In this document: positions 17,258 through 25,822 of the stretch, piece after piece
Layout: each line of letters begins with the position of its first letter
How positions within the stretch are numbered: position 1 is the first letter of the stretch
Assembly: GCA_026003175.1 (NCBI GenBank)
Contig: BPGT01000001.1
Span: 906,839-970,838 of the forward strand
DNA length: 64,000 nucleotides
Source: Armatimonadota bacterium
Lineage (GTDB): Bacteria > Armatimonadota > HRBIN16
Direction: 5' to 3'
Made by a program: the position numbers and the translations under genes
Notes under the pieces: model-generated
The model's database searches: none
Told to the model about the DNA's origin: nothing
The model's input: the letters and a program-made list of their open reading frames with translations, nothing else

Positions 17258-18439
17258 ATGGGGTTTATATACAAAAAGATCAGATTTCCTAGCGATCGCT
17301 CTATGGGTGATCTACTCATCGAAGCCTCGGACGTGCAACCTGACACCAGAGCGATGCCACAAGTTGTGATGGCAAGGGGAGAGATCCTTGTTCGCAATGA
17401 CGAGAGAACGACTTTGTTGGTTGCCGACGAAGCAGTACACGATCTTTCTCCTCTAGCATCCCTCGCCCCGGACGATCTGAATAATCTCCATTTGGCTGAA
17501 ACGGGGGTTGAAGATAGCCAATTGGCACACGTCCAGCACCTCGCTGGGATAGACGGTTGGTTGAACCTGCATAAAACCCGCATCACAAGCAGTGGTTTGT
17601 CCCATTTGTCCACATTAACCAGCTTGCGCGAGCTGATGCTCTCCGAAACGTTCATCGATTCGGAGGGATTGGTTGCTATATCCTCTCTGAAAGCTCTCCG
17701 AATCTTGGACATGCGGAGCACCTCCATAGGCGACGTAGGCATCCAATACCTTTCTAGGCTAGACAACCTGCATACTCTCAGCCTTGCCCAAACTTCTGTT
17801 GGTGACAGGGGCACAGAACCATTAGCTCACCTGGGTAACCTGCGTCATCTTGATATCTCCCAAACACTTATAACAGACAAATCTATGCCGACTATTACGA
17901 GATTGGGTGGATTGCGAGTTCTTTCTCTTTCAGAGAACACCATTACGGATGCAGGTCTGGAACACATGCCCCGTTGCTTTGGACTACTAGAGCTAGATCT
18001 GACAGGAACACGGATAACCGATACTGGTGTGCACTATATTGCGCAGCTACCTCATTTGCGCGAATTGATCCTGGACTATACACGGGTGACCAATGCGGGT
18101 ATCCGAATGCTGATTCATTTGCCGATTGAGCGACTGTCAATAAGAGGCACTGCTATAGACGATGGTTGCGTCGACAGTTTGCTTCAGATGAGCATGTTGC
18201 GAAAGTTGGAGTTAGACGACACTCACATAACGGACCAGGCTATCGGGGCGCTGTATGAACTACCCTTAGTGGAACTGGGTTTGCGTAATACAGATATTTC
18301 CGATGACAGTGTGACTTTCATATCCCAAATGAGTCTCCTACAACGTATCAATCTATGGGGCACGAAGGTGAGTGTGTCTGGTGCACGCAGGCTGCGTGCT
18401 ACTTTACGCACAGCGCGAGTGCTGCACCATGCAGGCTAA
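17258..18439 (+). CDS. Leucine-rich-repeat protein, candidate immunity protein 1
   Basis: The 393-residue protein has about twelve 22-24-residue leucine-rich repeats of the type L..L..L.L..T.ITD.GL (for example LLELDLTGTRITDTGVHYI). An uncharacterised N-terminal region of about 80 residues precedes them, and there is no signal peptide. AGGAGG lies on the upstream rhs stop codon and the ATG is nine bases later, so translation is probably coupled to rhs tip 1. LRR folds bind proteins, which suits an immunity protein that blocks the preceding toxin, but this role is inferred only from position. Confidence 0.6.
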   Translation: MGFIYKKIRFPSDRSMGDLLIEASDVQPDTRAMPQVVMARGEILVRNDERTTLLVADEAVHDLSPLASLAPDDLNNLHLAETGVEDSQLAHVQHLAGIDGWLNLHKTRITSSGLSHLSTLTSLRELMLSETFIDSEGLVAISSLKALRILDMRSTSIGDVGIQYLSRLDNLHTLSLAQTSVGDRGTEPLAHLGNLRHLDISQTLITDKSMPTITRLGGLRVLSLSENTITDAGLEHMPRCFGLLELDLTGTRITDTGVHYIAQLPHLRELILDYTRVTNAGIRMLIHLPIERLSIRGTAIDDGCVDSLLQMSMLRKLELDDTHITDQAIGALYELPLVELGLRNTDISDDSVTFISQMSLLQRINLWGTKVSVSGARRLRATLRTARVLHHAG

Positions 18440-18462
18440 GTGGGATGCCATCCCTCTCAGTT

Positions 18463-18924
18463 TGCAAAGCCCAACAGGGCTACTACACCGACATGGAAAC
18501 AGGTATACTGTTACTGACGCACCGCTACTTTGACCCCGCGACGGGGAGGTTTTTGACGAGGGCCCCGATGGGGATGGAGGGTGGAATCAATCTGTATGCT
18601 TATGTGGGCAATGGGGTGGTGGTGCTTAAAGACCCTACTGGGCTTATACCCCCTATTGTCGGTCTGTTGGTAAAGCAGTGCTTGGAGGGGGCAGCGGGTT
18701 CAGCTTTGGGTAACTTGGCTGAGTGGCTCACGTGCATGCTCGGTGCGCTGATTCGTGGCTACGGTATTAAAGAAGCAGCGTCAGCATGTGGAGGGCTTCC
18801 GGTGAACCAGTGTGAGATCCTGGCTGGCTGCATTGGCAGAATACTTGGGGGACCTTTCGCAAAGAGATTACTGCCATGGCTGCAGAAGAAGCTGCAAGAT
18901 CTATCAGAGGAGATTGTGGGTTAG
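18463..18924 (+). CDS. Orphan Rhs C-terminal tip 2
   Basis: Starting 24 bases after the LRR gene stop, the frame repeats the end of the Rhs core (KAQQGYYTDMETGILLLTHR, then FDPATGRFLTR and GMEGGINLYAYVGNG). It continues into a unique 100-residue tail rich in hydrophobic and small residues, with Cys residues (GLLVKQCLEGAAGSALGN, CEILAGCIGRILGG). A tail like this could insert into membranes. No convincing start codon precedes it (a possible ATG is at 18493 without ribosome site), so it is probably silent until joined to a complete rhs gene. A TAG ends it at 18922, but the same frame continues as a Pro-rich sequence to 19059. Confidence 0.6.
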   Translation, partial: CKAQQGYYTDMETGILLLTHRYFDPATGRFLTRAPMGMEGGINLYAYVGNGVVVLKDPTGLIPPIVGLLVKQCLEGAAGSALGNLAEWLTCMLGALIRGYGIKEAASACGGLPVNQCEILAGCIGRILGGPFAKRLLPWLQKKLQDLSEEIVG

Positions 18925-19089
18925 CTTACGTCTGGTTTCTGCCGGGGTATTACACTCCCTCCACCTCCTAAGCGTCCACGTCCGAAGCCGGTGCCTATGC
19001 CTCGTCCTCCTGATGACCCAAAGCAATGTGGTTACCAACCACCTCCGCGTTATCCATAAAAACGGTGCAGTCGAGGAAGGAGGTATAGC

Positions 19090-19356
19090 ATGAGGGAGTT
19101 CCTGTTGTATACGACTATAGGTTTAGCCATGATACTGAGCCAAACCTGGTGGTACCCCAAGCATATAGGATGGGCACGCACCTTGGCGATTTGGCTAGTA
19201 GGGGCACTTGTAGTGGCAGCTTTCGCTTCCATAACACGCTTGTTATCATTTCATCACGAGCGGTATAGAGATTGGCTTGCGATTTTAGTGGTTGCCATAT
19301 TAGCAGCAGCAGTTATTGGCTTAACAAGAGGATTGTGGGTGGTTCCAAAGCCGTAG
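19090..19356 (+). CDS. Small membrane protein, candidate immunity protein 2
   Basis: The 88-residue product has three predicted membrane segments (about residues 3-16, 30-48 and 62-80) separated by short basic loops. AAGGAGG lies five bases before the ATG. It follows Rhs tip 2, whose tail is hydrophobic. Small multi-span proteins commonly protect against membrane-acting toxins, so an immunity role is plausible but unproven. No sequence family is recognised. Confidence 0.55.
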   Translation: MREFLLYTTIGLAMILSQTWWYPKHIGWARTLAIWLVGALVVAAFASITRLLSFHHERYRDWLAILVVAILAAAVIGLTRGLWVVPKP

Positions 19357-19372
19357 AGCAGAGCCTTGTTGG

Positions 19373-19992
19373 ACCGACCCCACGCCTTACGGCTACAAAG
19401 CGCAATGGGGCTACACCACGGATGTGGAAACAAGTATACTGTTACTGACACACCGTTACCTTGACCCCGCGACGGGCAGGTTTCTGACCAGAGACCCGAT
19501 TGGGTTGGAGGGAGGCGTGAACCTGTATGCGTACAACGAGAACAAAGTTGTAGCTCCTCCTGAACAGCTGCCGGGGCAGCGTACTGGTGGAGGAAATGGG
19601 TATAAGCCTGTGCCGCCTAGAGTGCCTAATCCTCCTTTTATCGTTCGCTGTATTTGTGTATTAGGTTTGCTGTTGTGTGCGAAGCCGACTGCGCCTCCAG
19701 AAACGGACGAGTTGACCCCGGGCCCGAGCCACCTTGCAGCGACTATGAACAGCAGGGTTATCTCTGGGCGAATGAGATGTACGCTGCATCAAAGTGCCGT
19801 GAACCGGGAGACAATCTTAAAGGACGACCTAAAAAAAGTGACTCTACGAAGTGTCCAGGCGGAAAACACTATATGTGGGAAGTAAGCAGGTCCTCCCATA
19901 TCAGTGTGTTGTGCTGTCCCTGCACAACACCAAGTGGCGTGATGTCTTGGAGGTGCAAGTGCTGGAGGAAGCCAAACAAATGGAAACAGTGA
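19373..19992 (+). pseudogene. Orphan Rhs C-terminal tip 3, frameshifted
   Basis: Beginning 17 bases after the membrane protein stop, the frame repeats the Rhs core end (GYKAQWGYTTDVETSILLLT, RDPIGLEGGVNLYAY). It then carries a linker and a hydrophobic segment (RCICVLGLLLCAKPTAPPE) shared with tip 1. Near 19720-19735, in a run of C and G bases, the frame is apparently lost. The original frame ends at 19885, while the neighbouring frame gives a Cys-rich tail (CSDYEQQGYLWANEMYAASK, CCPCTT, CKCW) ending at 19992. The second reading overlaps the following gene by 13 bases, as a coupled immunity gene would. No start codon with ribosome site is seen. Confidence 0.6.
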
Positions 19993-20777
19993 TAGATCGT
20001 CATACTTACCTTGCGCGAATTGGCCGGCTCGTGCGTCCGCCAAGATGCATCTTCCTACCTAAGTCCTACGACTGGGAAGAGAGGTTTTCAAAAGCTATAG
20101 ACTACCTGCCCCGCTTCTTGCATGGACTGCCTGTAGAGGTGCAGGTAAGTTTGGCACTCAGGGCGGTCAACCGCTATCGCCCGAATTATGAGTTCTGCAA
20201 TCCGGGTGACCAGCGGGTGAGTCGGGTGGTGGAAGCGGTTGAAACGTGGCTGAACGACAGGTCAGAAGGAAACGCCAGACTGCAGGAGTGTCGTGTGGGT
20301 AACTGTTCAGAGCCGAAGGGATACTGGCAGTTCTTAGAGGCAGTGAGCCTGCTCAGGTACAGTACGCTACGCTGGTGTGGGGAAGTAGATCGTCTCACCG
20401 TGGCAACAGCGAGCATATTGGAAGGATGTATTCGGCAGCGCATGGATGACATCTGGCGGGCAGACAACCCGCGAGATTACGAGGCAGAGAAGAGAATACA
20501 GGAGATCGATGAAATACTTGGGGTAAACGGAGACAGATTGTCTGATGAGGAGAAACGACGCCTTGAGCAGGAGATGGATACGCTGATAGAGATGCAGGAG
20601 AGCTCGCAGCGTAATAATATCGTGGTGCGTGCAGTAGCTTGCCGCGAGCTGTCCATATTGACGGAGTGGATGCGGGAGATTGCCGATTTGTATCCTGAAG
20701 GAGCCCGACCGAGCCGGCGCACAATCAGAATGTGGTGGGGAGGCTGGGACGACGCCGAACGTGTGTTACGTGGTTGA
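19980..20777 (+). CDS. Hypothetical protein, candidate immunity protein 3
   Basis: The 265-residue protein is not recognised. It is soluble-looking, charged and mostly helical in character, with Trp-rich patches (MWWGGWDDAERVL at the C terminus). The ATG at 19980 is chosen over an upstream GTG because GGAGGAA lies ten bases before it. The gene then starts inside the end of Rhs tip 3. Position and overlap suggest it neutralises tip 3; nothing in the sequence shows the mechanism. Confidence 0.5.
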   Translation: METVIDRHTYLARIGRLVRPPRCIFLPKSYDWEERFSKAIDYLPRFLHGLPVEVQVSLALRAVNRYRPNYEFCNPGDQRVSRVVEAVETWLNDRSEGNARLQECRVGNCSEPKGYWQFLEAVSLLRYSTLRWCGEVDRLTVATASILEGCIRQRMDDIWRADNPRDYEAEKRIQEIDEILGVNGDRLSDEEKRRLEQEMDTLIEMQESSQRNNIVVRAVACRELSILTEWMREIADLYPEGARPSRRTIRMWWGGWDDAERVLRG

Positions 20778-20784
20778 GTAGATT

Positions 20785-21531
20785 ATGCGCCCATGCAACG
20801 TCGTTCTCCTGCTGGATGATGACGGTCGCACGGTGTTGGCGAACCTTGCGTATGATGCGTGGGGTCAGTTGATGTTCGGTTCCAACCCTACGCCTTACGG
20901 TTACAAAGCGCAATGGGGCTACTACACCGATGCAGAAACAGGTATACTCTTACTGACGCACCGTTACCTTGACCCCGCGATGGGGAGGTTTCTGACGAGG
21001 GACCCGATGGGGATTGAGGGCGGGATTAATCTGTATGCGTATGTGGGGAATAATGCTGTCGTCTTCGGGGATCCTACTGGTTACGATAGCTTTCGCCGTG
21101 ACTGCGACAAGAAAGCGAAAGAGTTACAAGATGCTATCGACGAGCTGGAGCATGACTGGAATAAATGGGATCGGAACAACCCAGGTCATACTAACGAGAT
21201 TTTCGGGCGCTGCGTAAAACTGCTCAACAAGATTGAGGAGTTCGCACGCCAGTGTGCCCAGGAGTGTTACAAACTGACATGGCAAGAGGTTTGGGACTAC
21301 TTTAAGGGAACCTGTCAGAAGGAAGCACGACGACGTTATAAAAAAGACAAGAGGTGGCGCCTGTTATTAAAGGAGGTAATTTGGGATCCTGGGTTGAGAG
21401 ACTGTACAGCAGACCTGTTTTGGGGCTGTCTTGCTGGCCGAGCTGTTAAGATAGGGTGCGGAATAGTAGCAGGTGCCGTCCGATGCCTACCGCGATTGGT
21501 GCCACAGCCTCCTGTAGTTGTCCCGCGGTGA
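20785..21531 (+). CDS. Orphan Rhs C-terminal tip 4
   Basis: The 248-residue frame contains the longest core repeat of the orphan tips, from VLANLAYDAWGQLMFGSNPT through ILLLTHRYLDPAMGRFLTR and GIEGGINLYAYVGNN to DPTG. A 150-residue unique tail follows with many Cys, Lys and Trp residues (CDKKAKELQDAIDELEHDW, ARRRYKKDKRWRLLLKEVIW) and a Pro-rich end. The ATG at 20785 lacks a ribosome site, so independent expression is doubtful. It precedes an unrelated gene by ten bases. A toxin role is inferred from the Rhs layout. Confidence 0.62.
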   Translation: MRPCNVVLLLDDDGRTVLANLAYDAWGQLMFGSNPTPYGYKAQWGYYTDAETGILLLTHRYLDPAMGRFLTRDPMGIEGGINLYAYVGNNAVVFGDPTGYDSFRRDCDKKAKELQDAIDELEHDWNKWDRNNPGHTNEIFGRCVKLLNKIEEFARQCAQECYKLTWQEVWDYFKGTCQKEARRRYKKDKRWRLLLKEVIWDPGLRDCTADLFWGCLAGRAVKIGCGIVAGAVRCLPRLVPQPPVVVPR

Positions 21532-21541
21532 GGGGTGTAAA

Positions 21542-23026
21542 ATGGCGAAACAGCCTCTTCCGTATATCGATATACCACCAGAGCCTTTCGCCAGTCGCCT
21601 GCTTTTCTTGGCGACGTCTATCCGTCCACCTTGTTCTGTAGAGGAGATGATAGCACATCTCAAGCTGCCCAGGAAAAAAGACTGGAGTTTGTGGAAGCGA
21701 GACGGCAACTTGCAAAGCGAGGATACTGCTACGCGCACTAAGGCGTGGATGATATGGGTAGAATCTCTCGCTGATCTGCTTTTGACGCACACTCTGATTG
21801 ATTTTGCTGCATTGAAGACATGCAGATTTCCGTCAGGTGTCTCGTATGAAGGCAAGTGTGAGTTCGAACCGGCGTACTTGTGGCTGCGACCTGAGGATGT
21901 ATGGTGGTTCGTTTGCCATCTGATGGCGATTCCACCTGAGAGATGGTTACCAAAAGACTGTACTGCGGGTCAGCTCAGCCTCCTCGAGGAGGCAGTGAAG
22001 CGTTGGGGGCAGGCGTTCCTTTACCCCCGCCACAATTTGCCTGAAGTCGCGACGCTTCTGCCAGGCTGTGCTTTCCAAGAATCCTCTCCGGAATCTGCCG
22101 GGCCGGTTCGCCAGCTTGAGCATGCGCTCAAAAGACTTTTCGTCTGGCTAGATGCATGGCAGACGTGTCCATACGATACGCTTGGCCTTTTGCAGAGTCT
22201 TGGAGAACTTGCTAAGGTGTATTATGAGGTCTACAACTCGCTAACACAGCTTCTTCTTGGGGAACAACTTCATAGGGAACAAGCGGATAGACCGGTGACG
22301 CTGGCAACCTCTGCGCCATCCCAAATATGTGTGAAGGTCGCTGCACGTTTCGTATACCTAATGGTAGGTAGGCAGATAGAAGGAGCCTCGTCCCTGAGCG
22401 GACTCGCAGAGTTACCGCTAACTACCCCTTCCCCGCGGCAGGAGCCTTCTCCCAGTTACGACGAGACAACAGAGATAGCGAATAGTACCTATGACTACAA
22501 CGAGTACTTGAGGTACAGGTTTCGAACAGCGCTGCGGCAGTCATACCGGCTTGTCGATTTGATTCACCGATTTGTCATATGGTGGGAACAGCCTTCGGAG
22601 CACAACTACGGTTTTGTGCATCCGGTATATAGCATTTGCGATTTCTGGGAATGGCACGCAGCAGAGATAGTTAAAGGGATTCTCTATTTCTCGGGAGCCG
22701 ATTTTGAGCGTTATGTTGCCCTATCCGCCCAACAACAGGCAGAATTGGAGACGCGCGTGAAGAGATATCTTCTAGGAAAGGGATGTATTAAAAGATACCG
22801 GAACCTTTTAGCAACGTTAGGACATGGAAAGCAGACGAGTACAGACCACTCAAACAGAGGGGCGGCATTGCCCATATTCGAGTGGCTAAACAAATTTGCT
22901 CTGCTACCATACAATGCGGTAGACCTGGTGCACTCAGTTAACGAATTGCAGAAACATGTCTGGGCATATCACGAGGTCCTTGTTGAACAGTGGTTGGCGA
23001 ACGTGAGCAACCACCTGCGAGGCTAA
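21542..23026 (+). CDS. Hypothetical protein, candidate immunity protein 4
   Basis: The 494-residue product is not recognised and has no signal peptide. It is Trp- and Leu-rich and probably mainly helical. The ATG at 21542 has GAGGGGTG about seven bases upstream, while an in-frame TTG at 21518 lies inside the preceding gene without such a site. It closes the Rhs array. It is larger than most known immunity proteins, so it could instead be an accessory protein or a passenger. Confidence 0.5.
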   Translation: MAKQPLPYIDIPPEPFASRLLFLATSIRPPCSVEEMIAHLKLPRKKDWSLWKRDGNLQSEDTATRTKAWMIWVESLADLLLTHTLIDFAALKTCRFPSGVSYEGKCEFEPAYLWLRPEDVWWFVCHLMAIPPERWLPKDCTAGQLSLLEEAVKRWGQAFLYPRHNLPEVATLLPGCAFQESSPESAGPVRQLEHALKRLFVWLDAWQTCPYDTLGLLQSLGELAKVYYEVYNSLTQLLLGEQLHREQADRPVTLATSAPSQICVKVAARFVYLMVGRQIEGASSLSGLAELPLTTPSPRQEPSPSYDETTEIANSTYDYNEYLRYRFRTALRQSYRLVDLIHRFVIWWEQPSEHNYGFVHPVYSICDFWEWHAAEIVKGILYFSGADFERYVALSAQQQAELETRVKRYLLGKGCIKRYRNLLATLGHGKQTSTDHSNRGAALPIFEWLNKFALLPYNAVDLVHSVNELQKHVWAYHEVLVEQWLANVSNHLRG

Positions 23027-23218
23027 GTTTCTTGTGCCTGCACTCCTCTGCATTTCGCAATCCGAAGGCGATGGCATACAGAATATGGCGGTGGGACAAA
23101 CGCAAGTAACAGTTCGTGATTGCCAGTTTGTGGCGGATAGGCAAATGGTCGCGAGCAGACTACAGGCGGTTTGGATTTTGGGAGTGAGGGTGAGCGGTTT
23201 TAGGCGGGGTTCTCTGCT

Positions 23219-24596
23219 ATGCTCCATGTCGATAACAACCTGACCCCTTCTGACCTGTTACCCGCTATCGAGCGGATGTGGCAGTTGTCGGCGGCGAAGA
23301 TACTGGCAATCGAGCAAACATGGTCGCCCGAGGCGGGTGCGCCGGTATTTACGGTGCGGGGACGCTACACCAGCCGCGCCTGGACGGACTGGACACACGG
23401 CTTCCAGTTCGGTTCCGCCCTGCTGCAGTTTGATGCCACCGGCGAGGAACGGTTCCTGCACATTGGGCGCGAGGGGACATACCGTCATATCCCTATCCAC
23501 ATCACGCACACAGGCGTGCACGATCATGGCTTCAACGTGGTCAGCACCTACGGCAACCTGTGGCGGCTGATGCGGGAGGGAAGGATCCCCCACGACGAGA
23601 ATGAACGACGCCTGTGTGAACTCGCCATCCGTTGTAGCGGCGCGGTGCAGGCAACCCGCTGGACACGTACCGCCGACGGTGGCGGGTACATCTACTCCTT
23701 TAACGGACCGCATTCACTGTTTGCGGACACCATGCGTACCCTGCGCGCGCTGGCTTTAGCACACCGGTTGGGACATGTGCTCAAAGAGGAGGGTGACCGA
23801 CCGGTTTCGCTACTGGAAAGGCTGATCCTGCATGCCCGCACCACCGCTCGCTACACTGTGTACTACGGCGAGGGGCGCGATATTTACGACGTGCGCGGGG
23901 CGAGTAGCACACGAGAGCCTATTCAACCCCAAGGACGGTAGCTACCGTTGCCCTTCCACGCAGCAGGGCTACTCACCCTTCAGCACATGGACGCGCGGGC
24001 TGGCATGGGTGATGCTGGGTTTTGCCGAACAGCTGGAGTTTGTGGAAACGCTGGGTGATGCGGAGATGGAACCCTTTGGCGGTCGCAAAGCGGTGCAGGA
24101 GTTGCTGCTTCAGCCTGCGCTGGCAACCTGCGATTTCTATATCGAGAACACACCTACCGATGGCGTTCCCTATTGGGATACCGGTGCACCGCGCCTGCGT
24201 GAGCTGGGCGACTACCTGAACCGCCCCGCCGACCCGTACAACGACTGCGAACCGGTAGACAGCTCCGCCGCCGCCATCGCCGCGCAGGGACTGCTGAGGC
24301 TGGGACACTGGATGTCCGTACACGGAAGCGGAGGCGAACACTACTGGCAAGCTGGCTTGACCGTGCTGAAACGTCTGTTGCAAGAACCCTACCTCAGCAC
24401 CGATGAAGGGCATCAGGGGTTGTTACTACACAGTGTGTACCACCGCCCGAACGGCTGGGACCATGTGCCCGAAGACAGGCGCATCCCCTGCGGCGAGGCG
24501 AGCATGTGGGGCGATTACCACCTGCGCGAGGTGTGCCTGTATGTGCAGCGTGTTGCAATAGGGCGTGGTTACTATGCTTTCTTCGGTGGAGGGTGA
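23219..24596 (+). pseudogene. GH88-like glycoside hydrolase with frameshift
   Basis: Two overlapping frames together give a protein of about 459 residues resembling GH88/GH105 unsaturated glucuronyl or rhamnogalacturonyl hydrolases. These cytoplasmic enzymes finish degradation of lyase-treated polysaccharides. The first frame has WTHGFQFGSALLQF and HDHGFNVVSTYGNLWRL. The second has FSTWTRGLAWVMLGFAEQLE, YWDTGAPRL and CGEASMWGDYHLREVCLYVQ. The break lies in the GGGG run at 23897-23900, where one extra G would explain it. The ATG at 23219 has only a weak ribosome site. Either a sequencing slip or recent inactivation is possible. Confidence 0.7.
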
Positions 24597-24853
24597 TTGG
24601 CGACCGCCTGGACGAACTACGCCGCGTGCTGCTGGAGAAGTCCAGAATGGGCATACAAAGAATGAAGAGATACTCGAACGAGTCAGGCAGCCGGCTACGC
24701 GCGTGGAACCTCAAGTTCGGGTTTTCGTCATCCGAGAGAAGCAGGACGACAACCATATCCTGGAGAGATCTCTGGTTGGAGGAAGCTTAGGCGCACGGAC
24801 GCACCGTGCGATACGCCCACTTTGATGGTACAATACCTCCGGAGGTGTTTCCG
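24597..24853 (+). other. Gap before toxin-antitoxin modules
   Basis: Short open stretches exist in two frames, including RLDELRRVLLEKSR, but I do not recognise a gene and no ribosome site supports one. TGCGAT (about 24807-24812) and TACAAT (24829-24834) form a possible promoter, which would place the mRNA start almost on the ribosome site of the first antitoxin. Confidence 0.3.
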
Positions 24854-25087
24854 ATGAAAACGCTTATCCATGCTCGTTATGACGGCAAAGTGTTTATCCC
24901 TGAAGAGCCTGTGGAGTTGCAGGAGGGACAGAGAGTCACGATGTTACTTTTAGACCCTCTGCAGAGGGCAGAATCGCTCTCGGTGGAAGAAAAAATCGCT
25001 GCGCTCAGGCGTTTTGTAGAGGGCGGTATACATGGTGTGAACCTGCCCCCAGAAGCGCTGAGCCGCGAAACCATCTATGAGGACTGA
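24854..25087 (+). CDS. VapB-like antitoxin (AF2212/DUF104 type), copy 1
   Basis: The 77-residue protein begins MKTLIHARYDGKVFIPEEPV and continues LQEGQRVTMLLLD, a pattern of the AF2212-like antitoxin family, which pairs with PIN-domain toxins. The C-terminal half is charged and would wrap the toxin. CGGAGGTG precedes the ATG. The toxin ATG is one base after this stop codon, but that toxin carries a nonsense codon. The first 60 bases are nearly identical to copy 2 at 25579. Confidence 0.75.
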   Translation: MKTLIHARYDGKVFIPEEPVELQEGQRVTMLLLDPLQRAESLSVEEKIAALRRFVEGGIHGVNLPPEALSRETIYED

Positions 25088-25088
25088 G

Positions 25089-25544
25089 ATGGTCTGCCTG
25101 GTGGATAGCAATATCCTGATACGTCTACGTGACCTCGACAGCCCAGATAGACAGATATGCGAGGAAGCTATTCAGGCTGGCTTACGACATAGTATGCCGA
25201 TGTACCTTTGTGCCTAGGTGCTTATCGAGTTCTGGGCAGTAAGCACACGCCCGCGTGAGGCAAATGGATTAGGGCTGAACACAGAGCAGGTGTATTCAGG
25301 TATCACACACATTGTACGTAGCCTGCCCCTGCTGGAGGAACCTCCCGATATAGCGCATCGCTGGCTGGAGCTGGTGCGCCGGTATAAGGTCAAAGGCAAA
25401 GAGGTGCACGACGCGCGGCTGGTGGCTTTCTCCGCAGCACATAGTATCCCCTACATCCTTACCCTCAACCCCGACGATTTCAGCCGATACCAGGAGGTTA
25501 CCGCTATTACCCCAGCACAGCTGGTGGAGCAGCTGAGCGGTTGA
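25089..25544 (+). pseudogene. PIN-domain (VapC-like) toxin with nonsense codon, copy 1
   Basis: The frame starts MVCLVDSNILIRLRD and is stopped by TAG at 25215-25217, where the intact copy has the Gln codon of CTQALIEFW. It then continues with VLIEFWAV and KGKEVHDARLVAFSAAH to 25544. PIN ribonuclease acidic residues are otherwise present (Asp near residue 6, Glu of IEFW, Asp of HDARLV, Asp of NPDDF). The full-length toxin cannot be made without suppression, leaving antitoxin 1 without a partner. A single C-to-T change would account for it. Confidence 0.8.
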
Positions 25545-25578
25545 AAAGTGGTAGAATGAGTATCAGGAGGTGTTTCCG

Positions 25579-25815
25579 ATGAAAACGCTTATCCATGCTC
25601 GTTATGACGGCAAAGTGCTTATCCCGGAGGAACCTCTGGAATTGGAGGATGGGCAAGAGGTTACCCTGCAAATCATCGAGCAAAGAGGGCGAACTGACAA
25701 TAGCCCATCGCGCGAACAACGGCTCAGAGCGTTGAAACAGCTAGTAGCTACTGCTGTAGAGGGGGCAAACATCCCGGATGAAGCCCTCCGACGCGAGAAT
25801 CTGTACGAGGATTGA
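25579..25815 (+). CDS. VapB-like antitoxin (AF2212/DUF104 type), copy 2
   Basis: The 78-residue paralog of the antitoxin at 24854 has an almost identical N-terminal 20 residues and a diverged C-terminal half (SREQRLRALKQLVATAVEGA), where toxin specificity normally lies. AGGAGGTG is conserved upstream. The intact PIN toxin begins eight bases downstream, so the pair is a small operon that should regulate itself through the antitoxin. Confidence 0.75.
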   Translation: MKTLIHARYDGKVLIPEEPLELEDGQEVTLQIIEQRGRTDNSPSREQRLRALKQLVATAVEGANIPDEALRRENLYED

Positions 25816-25822
25816 ACGCGCG

